Made by a program: the position numbers and the translations under genes. From DATJGR01 sp041739525 (GTDB lineage: Bacteria > Pseudomonadota > Gammaproteobacteria > Pseudomonadales > Azotimanducaceae), in the NCBI GenBank assembly GCA_041739525.1, contig JBGSNQ010000192.1, positions 1-64,000 on the forward strand: a DNA stretch of 64,000 bases. Direction: 5' to 3'. The stretch's first letter is position 1; each line of letters opens with the position of its first letter. A model generated the notes under the pieces. That model made no database searches. It was not told the DNA's origin and saw only the letters and a list, made by a program, of their open reading frames with translations. This document shows positions 34,140 through 42,947 of the stretch, piece by piece.

Positions 34140-35045
34140 ATGTCGCTTAGCATCTCGCGCAGGAATGGCAGCAACCCAATGCGACAAAGCACGAACCACC
34201 GATATCTCGAACGAATTGAACGCGTGGTCGACGCGCTGCTGTCTGCGCCCGCGGAGGCGCACAGCGTCGAGAGTCTCGCGGCGGTCGCCAACATGTCGGC
34301 ATATCACTTCCATCGCGTGTTCCGCACGGTCATGGGCGAGACGGTGAACGCGACGATGCGGCGCGTGCGGCTCAGTCTCGCCGCAGACCGACTCATCAAC
34401 GGAAGAGAACCCGTGGGCCGCATCGCGGAGTCGGCGGGCTACGAAAGCCCGCAGGCGTTCGCGCGCGCGTTCCGCGGTTTCAAGCGCACGGCGCCCGTGG
34501 AATACCGCCGTCGGTTCCGCACGGCTGGACGCGCTGCGCGCCACCGTTTGACCGTTGGCACCGTATTCGAAAACGCGATCGACATCGTCGATGAACCCGC
34601 GTGTCGCGTCTTGGCAATGCGCCACGACGGCCCGGTGCTCTCCATTCCGAACAGCTCGCGTCACTACTGGCGTTGGCTTTTACGCAGTGCGTTGCTGCAA
34701 CGTGTGCGGCAAACGGTCGGCGTCATCTATATGGACAGCCGCGAAACCAACGGCTTCCGCTACTACTGCGCCGTAGAGGTGGACGCGGACGATCGCGTCT
34801 TCCGCGATGTCACGAGGCTTTCTCTGCCCGGCGGGTGTTACGCGCGCTATCGGCTGCGTGGACCTGGATCGGTAATCGCGCAGACGTTCCGCGCGATGCA
34901 GAGCGACTGGCTCCCGCGCAGCGATTTCGAATTCGACGACACACACGCCCGGCCAATGCTCGAACGATATCTCGACGATGCGCCGAGCTACGAAGGTCCG
35001 ATCGTCGATCTGTTGATGCCGATTCGGCCGCGACCCAACCACTGA
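34140..35045 (+). CDS. AraC-family regulator with GyrI-like effector domain
   Basis: 301 residues. The two helix-turn-helix units of the AraC DNA-binding domain lie in the N-terminal ~110 residues (SLAAVANMSAYHFHRVFRTV and GRIAESAGYESPQAFARAF). A GyrI-like/SOUL-type effector-binding domain follows, from about CRVLAMRHDGPVLSI to YEGPIVDLLMPIRP. The Rob-like layout suggests response to a hydrophobic or toxic ligand. The start is uncertain: ATG 34140 or ATG 34179 (MRQSTNHRY), neither with a good ribosome site. It lies divergent from the EthD gene and upstream of the secreted amidohydrolase. Confidence 0.86.
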   Translation: MSLSISRRNGSNPMRQSTNHRYLERIERVVDALLSAPAEAHSVESLAAVANMSAYHFHRVFRTVMGETVNATMRRVRLSLAADRLINGREPVGRIAESAGYESPQAFARAFRGFKRTAPVEYRRRFRTAGRAARHRLTVGTVFENAIDIVDEPACRVLAMRHDGPVLSIPNSSRHYWRWLLRSALLQRVRQTVGVIYMDSRETNGFRYYCAVEVDADDRVFRDVTRLSLPGGCYARYRLRGPGSVIAQTFRAMQSDWLPRSDFEFDDTHARPMLERYLDDAPSYEGPIVDLLMPIRPRPNH

Positions 35046-35059
35046 CAAAGGAACCCACC

Positions 35060-36310
35060 TTGCGCACCGTCGTTCGATCGTTGGCGATATTGCTGATCTT
35101 CACGAGCGCAGCCGTTCGCGCTGCAGAGACACTCGTGCTAAGCGGCGCGACCGTTTACGTCGATGCGCAGACCGCGCCGTTGCACGACGCCAACGTGGTC
35201 GTCAGCGATGGCAAGATTGCAGCGATCGGCGGCGCGGTGCCGGCCGGCGCACGCGAACTCGACTGCCGTGGCCTCACCGTAGTCGCCGGTCTGCACAACA
35301 GCCACGTCCATTTCATGGGACCGGAGTGGACCGACGCGGCACACGCGAAGCCGGACGCAATCGCGGCACAGCTCATCGCGATGTTGACTCGATACGGCTT
35401 CACGACGGTGTTCGATACGGGCTCCCGCCTCGAAGATACGCTTGCACTACGCAAGCGCATCGAGTCAGGCGAGATTGCCGGGCCTCGCATTCTCACCGCG
35501 GGCGAGCCGTTATATCCCCCCGATGGCATTCCCATCTATCTGCGCGACCTGCCCCCGGAATTGCTGAAGTTGATGAAGGAACCCACGTCCGCCGACGAAG
35601 CGGCGGCTGCAGTCGACACGAACGTCGATCGCGGCGCCAACGCGGTGAAGTTGTTCACGGGCTCCATCATGGGCGGCGGCGTGATCAAGCCGATGCCGGT
35701 AGCAATCGCACAAGCCGCGGTCGCCGAAGCGCACCGCCGAGGCGTTCCGGTATTCGCGCACCCGTCGAATTCCGAAGGCGCGACGATCGCCGTCGAGGCC
35801 GGCGTCGACGTGCTCGCACACACGAACTCGCAGGGCTGGACGCCCGCGCTCGTCGCCTTGATGCTCGAGCACCGAACCGCGCTCGTGCCCACTCTGAAGT
35901 TGTGGCCCTACGAATCCGCCAGACAACAAGCAAGCGCGGCGGAGAGCGACGCATTCACCAACGAAGCACTCGCGCAGCTGACGGCGTTCGTGAAGGGCGG
36001 CGGCGAAACGCTGTTCGGTACCGACGTGGGCTACATGCGCGACTTCGATCCCACCGCCGAGTACACGTTGATGACACGCGCCGGCATGACGCCGATGCAG
36101 ATCCTCGCGTCGCTCACCTCCGCTCCTGCCGCCCGCTTCCAGAAAGGGCTGCAGCTCGGGCGAGTGACCGCCGGGTATGTCGCCGATCTGACCGTTCTGG
36201 ACGGCGATCCGGCACGCGACATCACGGCATTTGCGCAGGTCCGCTATACGCTGCGCGACGGTCGCGTCATCTACGACGCTCGCGCCGCCGCACCGGAAAA
36301 ATCGCAGTAA
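35060..36310 (+). CDS. Secreted metal-dependent amidohydrolase
   Basis: 416 residues from a TTG start. AAAGGAA sits 7 bases upstream and the N-terminus is a clean signal peptide (LRTVVRSLAILLIFTSAAVR, cleaved near AAE). Amidohydrolase-1 features are GLHNSHVHF (first metal histidines), VFAHPSN, LAHTNSQGW and FGTDVGYMRDF (metal Asp). Imidazolonepropionase-like and dipeptidase-like enzymes share this form. It acts in the periplasm on an unknown amide or cyclic substrate. It begins 14 bp after the regulator and is probably co-transcribed. Confidence 0.87.
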   Translation: MRTVVRSLAILLIFTSAAVRAAETLVLSGATVYVDAQTAPLHDANVVVSDGKIAAIGGAVPAGARELDCRGLTVVAGLHNSHVHFMGPEWTDAAHAKPDAIAAQLIAMLTRYGFTTVFDTGSRLEDTLALRKRIESGEIAGPRILTAGEPLYPPDGIPIYLRDLPPELLKLMKEPTSADEAAAAVDTNVDRGANAVKLFTGSIMGGGVIKPMPVAIAQAAVAEAHRRGVPVFAHPSNSEGATIAVEAGVDVLAHTNSQGWTPALVALMLEHRTALVPTLKLWPYESARQQASAAESDAFTNEALAQLTAFVKGGGETLFGTDVGYMRDFDPTAEYTLMTRAGMTPMQILASLTSAPAARFQKGLQLGRVTAGYVADLTVLDGDPARDITAFAQVRYTLRDGRVIYDARAAAPEKSQ

Positions 36311-36475
36311 TCCGCCGTCGGACTTTCCATCGAGTGGACGTGCATCGCTCTAGCGGGCGGTCGGCAGATGGGACAGAATCCCACCCCCGCACGCGGCCAG
36401 TTTCCGGAACTTCTCGAAGGTTCGCCGGACGCGTCACGAACCGCCCACGAAGATGGGTCAGATTAGGGAGTGAGC

Positions 36476-37906
36476 ATGAAGAACGAGCGCAATTTCTACA
36501 TCGATGGCAAATGGGTCACGCCGCATAGCACGAAGACCCTCGACGTTCTGAACCCCGCGAACGAAGAAGTGATCGGCACGATCACGCTGGGTGATCAGGA
36601 AGACGTCAACCGCGCGGTCGCCGCCGCGAAGAAGGCCTTCCAGACATTCTCGAAAACGACGGTCGAAGAGCGTGCCGCGTTGCTCGAGAAGATCATTGCC
36701 GCTTACCAGAAACGCATGCCCGACATCGGCGCCACCGTCTCGAAAGAAATGGGCGCACCCATCGGTCTTGCAAACATGGCGCAGGCGCCGGCCGGTCTCG
36801 GCCACATCGCGTACACGTTGAATGCAATGAAGACGTTCAAGTGGGAAGAAGACAAAGGACGCAACCGAATCGTTCACGAACCGATCGGCGTATGCGCGTT
36901 GATCACGCCGTGGAACTGGCCGCTGAACCAGATCGCCGCAAAGGTGGCGCCTGCGATTGCTGCCGGTTGCACGATGATTCTGAAGCCAACGGAGGTCGCA
37001 CCGTTGAACGCGATCATCTTCGCAGAGGTCATGGACGAAGCCGGCGTACCGCCGGGCGTGTTCAACCTCGTCAACGGCGACGGCCCCGGTGTGGGCGTTG
37101 CGCTGTCGTCGCACCCAGACGTCGATATGGTGTCGTTCACCGGTTCTACGCGCGCAGGTATTTCCGTTGCGCAGAACGCGGCACCCACCGTCAAACGCGT
37201 TACGCAGGAACTGGGCGGCAAGTCGGCCAACATCCTGCTCGACGACGCGGACTTCCCGAAAGCTGTCGCACAAGGTATGGGCTCGTGCGTGATGAACAGC
37301 GGCCAATCGTGTAACGCACCGACACGCATGCTGGTACCGATGAAGCGCATGGACGAAGCCGCTGCGATTGCGAAAGCAACCGCGATGGCTGCAAAAGTCG
37401 GCGATCCCTCGAAACAGGACACCAACGTCGGCCCGGTCGTTTCGAAAGTGCAGTGGAACAAGATCCAGGGACTCATCAAGAAAGGCATCGAAGAAGGCGC
37501 CAAGCTCGAGTGCGGCGGGGAAGGTCTGCCGGAAGGTTTGAACAACGGCTACTTCGTGAAGCCCACAGTCTTCTCGCACGTCACCAACGAAATGACGATT
37601 GCGCGCGAAGAGATCTTCGGACCCGTGTTGTCGATCATCGGCTACAAGGACGACGAGGACGCAATTCGCATCGCCAACGACACGCTGTACGGCTTGTCTG
37701 GCTACGTGCAGTCGAAAGATCTCGATCGCGCGCGCAACGTGGCGCGTCAGATTCGTGCCGGCAACATCCACGTGAACGGCGCGGGCGTCGATCCGGGTGC
37801 ACCGTTCGGCGGTTACAAGCAATCGGGGAACGGTCGCGAGTTCAGCGAGTGGGGTCTCGAAGAATTCCTCGAGACGAAAGCCATTCTGGGCTACAACGCG
37901 GCTTAA
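36476..37906 (+). CDS. NAD(P)-dependent aldehyde dehydrogenase
   Basis: 476 residues of the ALDH superfamily. The nucleophile is Cys279 (SGQSCNAP) and the general base Glu245 (QELGGKSAN). Cofactor segments are TPWNWPLNQ, KPTEVAPL and SFTGSTRAG. The ATG at 36476 has AGGGAG 5 bases before it. The enzyme oxidises an aldehyde to a carboxylate; family position (ITPWNWP, GGYKQSGNGRE) suggests small aliphatic or aromatic aldehydes. It ends 35 bp before a Rho-independent terminator. Confidence 0.92.
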   Translation: MKNERNFYIDGKWVTPHSTKTLDVLNPANEEVIGTITLGDQEDVNRAVAAAKKAFQTFSKTTVEERAALLEKIIAAYQKRMPDIGATVSKEMGAPIGLANMAQAPAGLGHIAYTLNAMKTFKWEEDKGRNRIVHEPIGVCALITPWNWPLNQIAAKVAPAIAAGCTMILKPTEVAPLNAIIFAEVMDEAGVPPGVFNLVNGDGPGVGVALSSHPDVDMVSFTGSTRAGISVAQNAAPTVKRVTQELGGKSANILLDDADFPKAVAQGMGSCVMNSGQSCNAPTRMLVPMKRMDEAAAIAKATAMAAKVGDPSKQDTNVGPVVSKVQWNKIQGLIKKGIEEGAKLECGGEGLPEGLNNGYFVKPTVFSHVTNEMTIAREEIFGPVLSIIGYKDDEDAIRIANDTLYGLSGYVQSKDLDRARNVARQIRAGNIHVNGAGVDPGAPFGGYKQSGNGREFSEWGLEEFLETKAILGYNAA

Positions 37907-37941
37907 TCCAGTTGTTGGGGCTTGCTTAGCCCCGCGAGACA

Positions 37942-37970
37942 AAGGCGCGTCACCCGACGCGCCTTTTTTC
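37942..37970 (+). terminator. Rho-independent terminator after the aldehyde dehydrogenase
   Basis: AAGGCGCGTC and GACGCGCCTT form a perfect 10-bp stem with a 4-base loop (37942-37965), followed by TTTTC. It separates the dehydrogenase transcript from the nitroreductase gene, whose ribosome site starts only a few bases later. Confidence 0.88.
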
Positions 37971-37988
37971 TTTTCGGTGGAGAGAGCA

Positions 37989-38633
37989 ATGGAACTATAC
38001 GAAGCAATGAGCACGCTGCGGGCGGTGCGCCGGCTGCGTCCCGACCCGATTCCCGAAGACGTTTTCCAGCGCGTGCTCACGGCCGCCACATGGGCGCCCA
38101 CCGGCGGCAACCGACAACCGTGGCGAATCGTCGCGGTGAAGGATCCGAAAAAGAAACAGGTGCTCGAAGACCTGTATCGCCCGTACTGGGAGGGCTACAT
38201 CGTCAACTATCGCAAGCACATGGAATCGATGCCGGCAGCGGAACGCGATACCTCATCGCGCGCGATCGAAGCCGGCACGTACCTCGCGACGCATATGCAC
38301 GAAGCGCCGGTGATCGCGGTGTTCTGCTTCAATCCGGGCATGATGACGATTACCGACGCGGAGCAACCGAGACCTTCGGTGGTCGGCGGCGGCTCCGTGT
38401 ATCCCGCCGTTCAGAACCTGCTGCTCGCGTGCCGCAACGAAGGACTCGGTTGCGTTCTAACGACCTTGCTCTGTCTCGAAGAACCGAAGGTGCGCGAACT
38501 GCTGCAGCTGCCGGATGGCTGGTATACGTGCGCACATGTGCCGATCGGCTATGCCGTCGGCGGCGGCCACGGTCCGATCAGCCGCAAGTCGATGGAGAAA
38601 ATGGTGTTCGTCGACAGATTCGGTAGCGTCTGA
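37989..38633 (+). CDS. Nitroreductase family protein
   Basis: 214 residues of the FMN-dependent nitroreductase fold. The FMN-binding Arg/Ser segment is RAVRRLRPDPI, followed by ATWAPTGGNRQPWRIVAV, and later NLLLACRNEGLGCVLTTL and GYAVGGGHGPISRKS. The enzyme would reduce nitroaromatics, quinones or enones with NAD(P)H. GGAGAG precedes the ATG. The frame is open from 37797, but that part overlaps the dehydrogenase and terminator. Confidence 0.88.
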   Translation: MELYEAMSTLRAVRRLRPDPIPEDVFQRVLTAATWAPTGGNRQPWRIVAVKDPKKKQVLEDLYRPYWEGYIVNYRKHMESMPAAERDTSSRAIEAGTYLATHMHEAPVIAVFCFNPGMMTITDAEQPRPSVVGGGSVYPAVQNLLLACRNEGLGCVLTTLLCLEEPKVRELLQLPDGWYTCAHVPIGYAVGGGHGPISRKSMEKMVFVDRFGSV

Positions 38634-38642
38634 TCGGCGTTG

Positions 38643-39023
38643 TCAGCGCCACACCGAATAGATCAGCGCGACGCCCATGATCGACATCAACAGGAAGGTG
38701 CCCTGTGCGCCGATCAGGCGCGGATAGTTGGGGCCTGCATTGCTGCCGAGCCCCCATGCGTGCAGCACGCGACACAGCAGCAGCGCAGCGCCGAACGCGT
38801 GCAGCGCCATCGCCGGAGCATGCTGCAGCTCGAGGATGAGCAGCATCGCGAGTGCGAGCGGCACGTTCTCGACGAAGTTCGCCTGCACACGCAGCTGTGC
38901 GTCGGGGCTCCAATTCGGCAGGCGCGCCGCACGTACGCGTCCGCGCAGCACGTTGTTCGCGAGCAGAACGGCAAGAAGGCCGAACAGGCCCGCATATAGC
39001 GCGCTGATGGGTACGCCGATCAT
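38643..39023 (-). CDS. MAPEG family membrane protein
   Basis: 126 residues, four predicted helices, with the MAPEG core R-x-x-NWSPDAQLRVQANFVENVP and the C-terminal RVLHAWGLGSNAGPNYPRL. Bacterial members include glutathione transferase-like enzymes of the inner membrane. It overlaps the preceding small membrane protein by 4 bp (ATGA), so the two are translationally coupled. Confidence 0.88.
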   Translation of the reverse strand: MIGVPISALYAGLFGLLAVLLANNVLRGRVRAARLPNWSPDAQLRVQANFVENVPLALAMLLILELQHAPAMALHAFGAALLLCRVLHAWGLGSNAGPNYPRLIGAQGTFLLMSIMGVALIYSVWR

Positions 39024-39259
39024 CGCAGTGTTCCAACGAGCGTCAGCAGCACTCCGCCGATCGAAAGAGTGAGACCGAAGAAGCGGTATTGCTCGGCCCA
39101 GAATCGCTGAAACGACACAGCCGGATCTTCGTTCGTCGGCGGTGTCCGCCGCGCTCGGAACGCGTTCGGCATTCCGGCGACCATGAAGACCTGCCAACCC
39201 AACCACACGGCGCCGAGCCCGCAAATGACGAGCCATTCGTTCGTGTCGATATCAGCCAT
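39020..39259 (-). CDS. Small two-helix membrane protein
   Basis: 79 residues with one hydrophobic helix near the N-terminus (WLVICGLGAVWLGWQVFMVA) and one at the C-terminus (FGLTLSIGGVLLTLVGTL). The loop is basic and polar. GGAGG lies a few bases before the ATG at 39259. It is the first gene of a two-gene operon with the MAPEG protein, so a role with that enzyme is possible. No family was recognised. Confidence 0.72.
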   Translation of the reverse strand: MADIDTNEWLVICGLGAVWLGWQVFMVAGMPNAFRARRTPPTNEDPAVSFQRFWAEQYRFFGLTLSIGGVLLTLVGTLR

Positions 39260-39371
39260 GATGCCTCCGATGTCACGGTCGCGGGATGGTACACGAGCAG
39301 GGGCATGCATCGACTCGACATCGGCGTTGTGCACCGTTCACTATGCGTGCTCTTTCGAATGGAGGCGCGCC

Positions 39372-39962
39372 ATGAGCCGCATCACGCAACTCCCTCTCGA
39401 TCAATGGGATCCCGAATTGCGCAAACTCACGCACGCGGACTCGGCCACGCCTCTCGAGCAAGGCCTGCTGAGAATGTTCGCGCACCGCTCCGAGCTCGCG
39501 AAAGGCATGCTGCAGTTCGCCGGGTCGTTGAAGGTGCATCGCGCCCTTTCGGACCGGTTAGTCGAACTCGTTCGTCTGCGCGTTGCGTTTCACAACCAGT
39601 GCCGCAGTTGCATGGCCATCCGCTATCGCGACGCAGTTGCCGACGGCCTCACGGAGGATCTGGTCTGTTCTCTCGAGCAGCCCGAGGAAGCGGCGGACCT
39701 CACGGAGGCCGAACGCTGCGCGCTCGACTATGCCGACCGTTTCGCAACCGACCACCTGTCGATCGGTGAAGAGACGTACGCCGCGCTGCGGCGCCACTTC
39801 ACCGAACCGGAAATCGTGGAACTAGGCATGACACTCGCGCTGTTCGTCGGCTTCGGCCGCCTTGCCGCCACGCTCGACATGACCGCGGAGCTGCCCGAGG
39901 CTTTTCGCGATTACTCGCGCACGCTCACGCCGTGGCACGAGGAATCGATCGTCGTCCGCTGA
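39372..39962 (+). CDS. Carboxymuconolactone decarboxylase (AhpD-like) family protein
   Basis: 196 residues. The redox pair Cys77-X-X-Cys80 occurs in FHNQCRSCMAIRYRDAV, the AhpD-type active site of the CMD family, preceded by VELVRLRVA. The second half, with EPEIVELGMTLALFVGFGR, is typical of the larger two-part members. The role may be peroxide or disulfide reduction rather than lactone decarboxylation. GGAGG is 6 bases before the ATG. Divergent from the MAPEG operon. Confidence 0.87.
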   Translation: MSRITQLPLDQWDPELRKLTHADSATPLEQGLLRMFAHRSELAKGMLQFAGSLKVHRALSDRLVELVRLRVAFHNQCRSCMAIRYRDAVADGLTEDLVCSLEQPEEAADLTEAERCALDYADRFATDHLSIGEETYAALRRHFTEPEIVELGMTLALFVGFGRLAATLDMTAELPEAFRDYSRTLTPWHEESIVVR

Positions 39963-39974
39963 GCCGCAGATCTC

Positions 39975-40517
39975 CTAACGGCGCCGTGTGATCGGATCGT
40001 CGCCGGGTTTGAACAGCGCGTGTGCACGCCGCCACGTCGCGAATGCGCCGAGAATGTGCGGCGGATCGCCGTGAATTTCCGTGAAGCAGCCATTCACCCC
40101 GCGCGTATCGAAGTACGCGGCGTTCACGTTGTCGGCCCATAGCTCACAGGCGAGTTCGAATCCTCTGTCGAGCATGCGCTGACGCTCCGCAGCCCAGTCG
40201 TGCACCAGCACGCCGACGTGATGAAACCCTTCTTGTCCCTTGGCAAACATGTCGCGATAGATCGACGGCGTGTCGTCGTGCTGCTGAATGAACTGAATCA
40301 TCATGTCGCCCAGGTAGCCGAACGCGTAGGTAACGTCGGCCTCCTGCGCTGTGCCGCGATACGTGAAGCGATCGGTCTTGTGATGCGGAGCGATCACGAA
40401 CGGTCCGGCGCCGAAGAGGTCGCTCCAGCGATGAATCGATTGCTCGATGTCGTTGACCAGATACGCCTGTTGAAACAGCGGATAGGTACCCAGCGTCGTC
40501 ACGAATGTCTCCTTCAA
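39975..40517 (-). CDS. VOC (glyoxalase-like) family protein
   Basis: 180 residues with paired beta-alpha-beta-beta-beta modules. The first begins FQQAYLVNDIEQSIHRWSDL and the second FHHVGVLVHDWAAERQRMLD. Candidate metal residues include the His in GFHHVGV and the Glu in CFTEIHGD. Similar proteins in steroid and aromatic catabolic clusters are often listed as glyoxalase or methylmalonyl-CoA epimerase-like, with unknown substrates. It converges with the CMD gene 12 bp away and is divergent from the NTF2-like gene. Confidence 0.82.
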   Translation of the reverse strand: MKETFVTTLGTYPLFQQAYLVNDIEQSIHRWSDLFGAGPFVIAPHHKTDRFTYRGTAQEADVTYAFGYLGDMMIQFIQQHDDTPSIYRDMFAKGQEGFHHVGVLVHDWAAERQRMLDRGFELACELWADNVNAAYFDTRGVNGCFTEIHGDPPHILGAFATWRRAHALFKPGDDPITRRR

Positions 40518-40585
40518 AGCGCGGGTCTTGGTGGATTCGTTAAAACCGGATACGCTGACGGTTTCGTGGGAGGAGAGAGTAAACC

Positions 40586-40990
40586 ATGATCAGCAGTGGG
40601 CCTATCGAAGATCGTCTCGCCATTCGGGAACTGGTGGATTCATACAACGACGCCGTCATGCGCTTCGACCGCGATGCTTGGGCGGCCAACTGGGCGGACG
40701 ACGCAGTCTGGTCGCTGCCCGGTATGGGCGACGTGGCCGGAAAGGACAAGTTCGTTCCCATGTGGCAGCAGATGATGTCCGGCTTTTCGTTCGTGGGGTT
40801 CTTCGCATCGGCAGGACCGATCGTAGTTACCGGCAATACCGCGCATGCCACCTGGTATCAGCAGGAGTTTCTGCATCAGAAGGACGGCGCCAAGCGCCGC
40901 ATCACCGGACGTTATGAAGACGACTACGTGAAACGCGACGGACGCTGGTTTTTTCAGAAGCGCGTCTACAGCGTGCTGAATGCCGAATAG
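40586..40990 (+). CDS. NTF2-like / SnoaL-fold protein
   Basis: 134 residues of the SnoaL/NTF2-like fold: EDRLAIRELVDSYNDAVMRF, DRDAWAANWADDAVWSLPG and GRYEDDYVKRDGRWFFQKR. Members include scytalone dehydratase-like and ring-hydroxylating-dioxygenase beta-like enzymes; an Asp/His pair is not certain here. It is first in a co-directional set with the SDR (18 bp gap) and the flavin-oxidase-like gene. Confidence 0.86.
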   Translation: MISSGPIEDRLAIRELVDSYNDAVMRFDRDAWAANWADDAVWSLPGMGDVAGKDKFVPMWQQMMSGFSFVGFFASAGPIVVTGNTAHATWYQQEFLHQKDGAKRRITGRYEDDYVKRDGRWFFQKRVYSVLNAE

Positions 40991-41008
40991 CGGTTTGGGG
41001 GCACCTCT

Positions 41009-41788
41009 ATGAAATTGTCAGGCAAAGTGGCCGCGGTGACCGGCGGCAGCCGCAGCATCGGGCGCGGCATCGTCGAGGCGTTCCTTGCTGAAGGCGCATA
41101 CGTCGCTTTCAATGGCCGAGACGCCGCAAAAGGTGAACGCGCGCTTGCGGAAATCGGCGTAAGCGATCGCGCGATCTTCATAACCGGAGACGCACGCTCG
41201 TCGGCAGACGTGAAGGCGCTGACCGACGCCGCTGTGGCGCGTTGGGGACGCCTCGACGTGATGGTCAACAACGCGGGTGGAATCACCGCGCCAGCACCGA
41301 TCGCACAACTCGCCGACGACGCCTGGGCGAACGATCTGCAATGGAATCTCAGCAGCGTGTTCTACGGCACCAAACACGCCTTTGCGCATATGCTGCCGAG
41401 CGGTCGCGGCTCGGTGATCAACATCTCGTCAGTGGAAGGCAAAACCGGCGCGGCGGGCATGGCGGGTTACGTCGCCGCCAAACACGGCGTGCATGGGCTC
41501 ACCAAAAGCGCGGCTGCCGAAGGCGGCCCGATGGGCGTTACGGTCAATGCGATCTGCCCGGGTCTGATCATCACCGATGCCGTGCTGCAGGGCGGTCCGG
41601 GCACCGCGGCGGCGATGGGCATGAGCTACGACGAGATGGTCGAGAAGGTGTTCAAGTCGAAAACGCTGACCGGCGAACTCAACACTGTCGAGCAGGTTGC
41701 CGCCGTTGCCGTGCTGCTCGCGTCGGAAGCGGGGCGCGGTATCACTGGCAGCTTTTTCAACGTCGACGGCGGACAGTCGCCGTACTGA
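41009..41788 (+). CDS. Short-chain dehydrogenase/reductase
   Basis: 259 residues of the classical SDR family. The cofactor motif is TGGSRSIGRG (from residue 11), followed by NNAGG. The catalytic set is Ser140/Ser141 (NISSVEG), Tyr154 and Lys158 (YVAAK). The C-terminal GSFFNVDGGQSPY is typical. Arg in GRD after the second strand suggests NADP preference. It oxidises or reduces an alcohol or ketone of the neighbouring pathway. Confidence 0.92.
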   Translation: MKLSGKVAAVTGGSRSIGRGIVEAFLAEGAYVAFNGRDAAKGERALAEIGVSDRAIFITGDARSSADVKALTDAAVARWGRLDVMVNNAGGITAPAPIAQLADDAWANDLQWNLSSVFYGTKHAFAHMLPSGRGSVINISSVEGKTGAAGMAGYVAAKHGVHGLTKSAAAEGGPMGVTVNAICPGLIITDAVLQGGPGTAAAMGMSYDEMVEKVFKSKTLTGELNTVEQVAAVAVLLASEAGRGITGSFFNVDGGQSPY

Positions 41789-41817
41789 CAACAAATCAAC
41801 TAAGGGGAGGACCATAC

Positions 41818-42411
41818 ATGGCCAAGACGCACGATCACGAAATTGTCTCGATCTATCCGTTTTCGGACGCCGAAACAGAACAGCTGATGACACATTCGAA
41901 CGAATGTGTGCTGATGTGGGCAACGAAGGACGGCTGGCCGGTCGGCGTAATTCACTCGTTCGTATGGCGAGACGGCAAGATCTGGATCACATTCGCCGCA
42001 CACCGCCATCGCGCAGCGGCAATCAAACGCGACAACCGCGTCTCCGTGTGCGTCAGCAGTGCGGGATATCCGGCCGGCGCGGCCGGGAATCTGCCGCGCG
42101 GCGCCATCACCTTCAAAGGACACGCGCAGCTGTTCGACGATCAGGCCAGCAAAGACTGGTTTTATCCGGCGTTGTCGAAAAAGCTGAATCCGACCAACGC
42201 GGCCGGTGAGGACTTCTTCAACACGCTGCTCGACTCACCGCTGCGCGTCATACTCGGCGTAACTCCCGAGAAGAAGATCATGTACAACGCGGCGCTGGCG
42301 GGCCGCCACATGGCGGGTACGGTCAGCGAAGAGGAACTCGGCACACGGCTCGAAAGCGACAAAGTGCGCGTGGCCAGGGAGCGCGCGGCACGCGGATTGA
42401 ACCCGCGCTAA
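41818..42411 (+). CDS. Pyridoxamine-5'-phosphate-oxidase-like flavin protein
   Basis: 197 residues with a split-barrel flavin-binding fold: LMTHSNECVLMWATKDGWPV, IHSFVWRDGKIWITFAAHRH and RAAAIKRDNRVSVCVSS. Such proteins bind FMN or F420, and members without PLP-site residues act as redox enzymes in catabolic operons. A good GGGGAGG site precedes the ATG. It ends the NTF2-SDR-oxidase operon, before a terminator hairpin. Confidence 0.83.
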   Translation: MAKTHDHEIVSIYPFSDAETEQLMTHSNECVLMWATKDGWPVGVIHSFVWRDGKIWITFAAHRHRAAAIKRDNRVSVCVSSAGYPAGAAGNLPRGAITFKGHAQLFDDQASKDWFYPALSKKLNPTNAAGEDFFNTLLDSPLRVILGVTPEKKIMYNAALAGRHMAGTVSEEELGTRLESDKVRVARERAARGLNPR

Positions 42412-42427
42412 GAGCCAGTAGTCCAAC

Positions 42428-42456
42428 GGATGCGCGAGGGGAGCTCTTGCGCATCC
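42428..42456. terminator. Convergent terminator-like hairpin
   Basis: GGATGCGCGAG pairs with CTTGCGCATCC (10 of 11 pairs) around a 7-base loop in the 45-bp gap between the converging flavin-oxidase-like and VOC genes. A T-run is lacking. Confidence 0.65.
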
Positions 42457-42912
42457 TCAGTCGCGGTTCAGTTGAGCGATCCTGGCATCGCGAATTTCGT
42501 AGAGCTCGATGACGTTGCCGAACGGATCGCGACCGTAGATCGCCGAAGCCGTCCCGAAGTCCACGGGCGGCCCGACGAACTCCATGCCGGCCGCCGATAA
42601 TCGCTCGTATTCACGTTCGAGCCCGTCGACCTGCAGCGCGAAGTGCGGATAGCCGTAGTCGCACGGCCGCTGGCGCCGATCTTCCGGCGCAGGATTCGTA
42701 TACTGCCACAACTCGAGATATGCGTTCGGCAGCTTCAGCATCGCCATCCTCGCTGCCACTTCCGGCAAGCCGATGGCGCGATCCGCTTTGGGATGATCGC
42801 GATTGAATTCGGCCCGTTCGACGACCTCGAACCCGAGCACGTCGCGATAGAACGCAAGTCCGCGCTCGAAGTCCGGCACACCGAGCGCAACGTGATGAAG
42901 CCCGACGATCAT
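42457..42912 (-). CDS. VOC (glyoxalase/bleomycin-resistance) family protein
   Basis: 151 residues. It opens with MIVGLHHVALGVPDFERGLA, the classic VOC start with metal His7, and ends with FGTASAIYGRDPFGNVIELY, in which Glu is the last metal ligand. The LELWQYTNP and YPHFALQVDG strands complete the two modules. Likely a lyase, isomerase or dioxygenase of the island. It follows the TauD-type gene on the same strand with a 35 bp gap. Confidence 0.88.
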   Translation of the reverse strand: MIVGLHHVALGVPDFERGLAFYRDVLGFEVVERAEFNRDHPKADRAIGLPEVAARMAMLKLPNAYLELWQYTNPAPEDRRQRPCDYGYPHFALQVDGLEREYERLSAAGMEFVGPPVDFGTASAIYGRDPFGNVIELYEIRDARIAQLNRD

Positions 42913-42947
42913 CGTGAGTTCCTCAGTTCTCGAGAATTAGAAACCGA

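Noticed and set aside
36458..38110. Minus-strand open frame of 550 codons across the aldehyde dehydrogenase and nitroreductase
   Set aside because: It covers two well-supported plus-strand genes and a terminator; no domain is visible.
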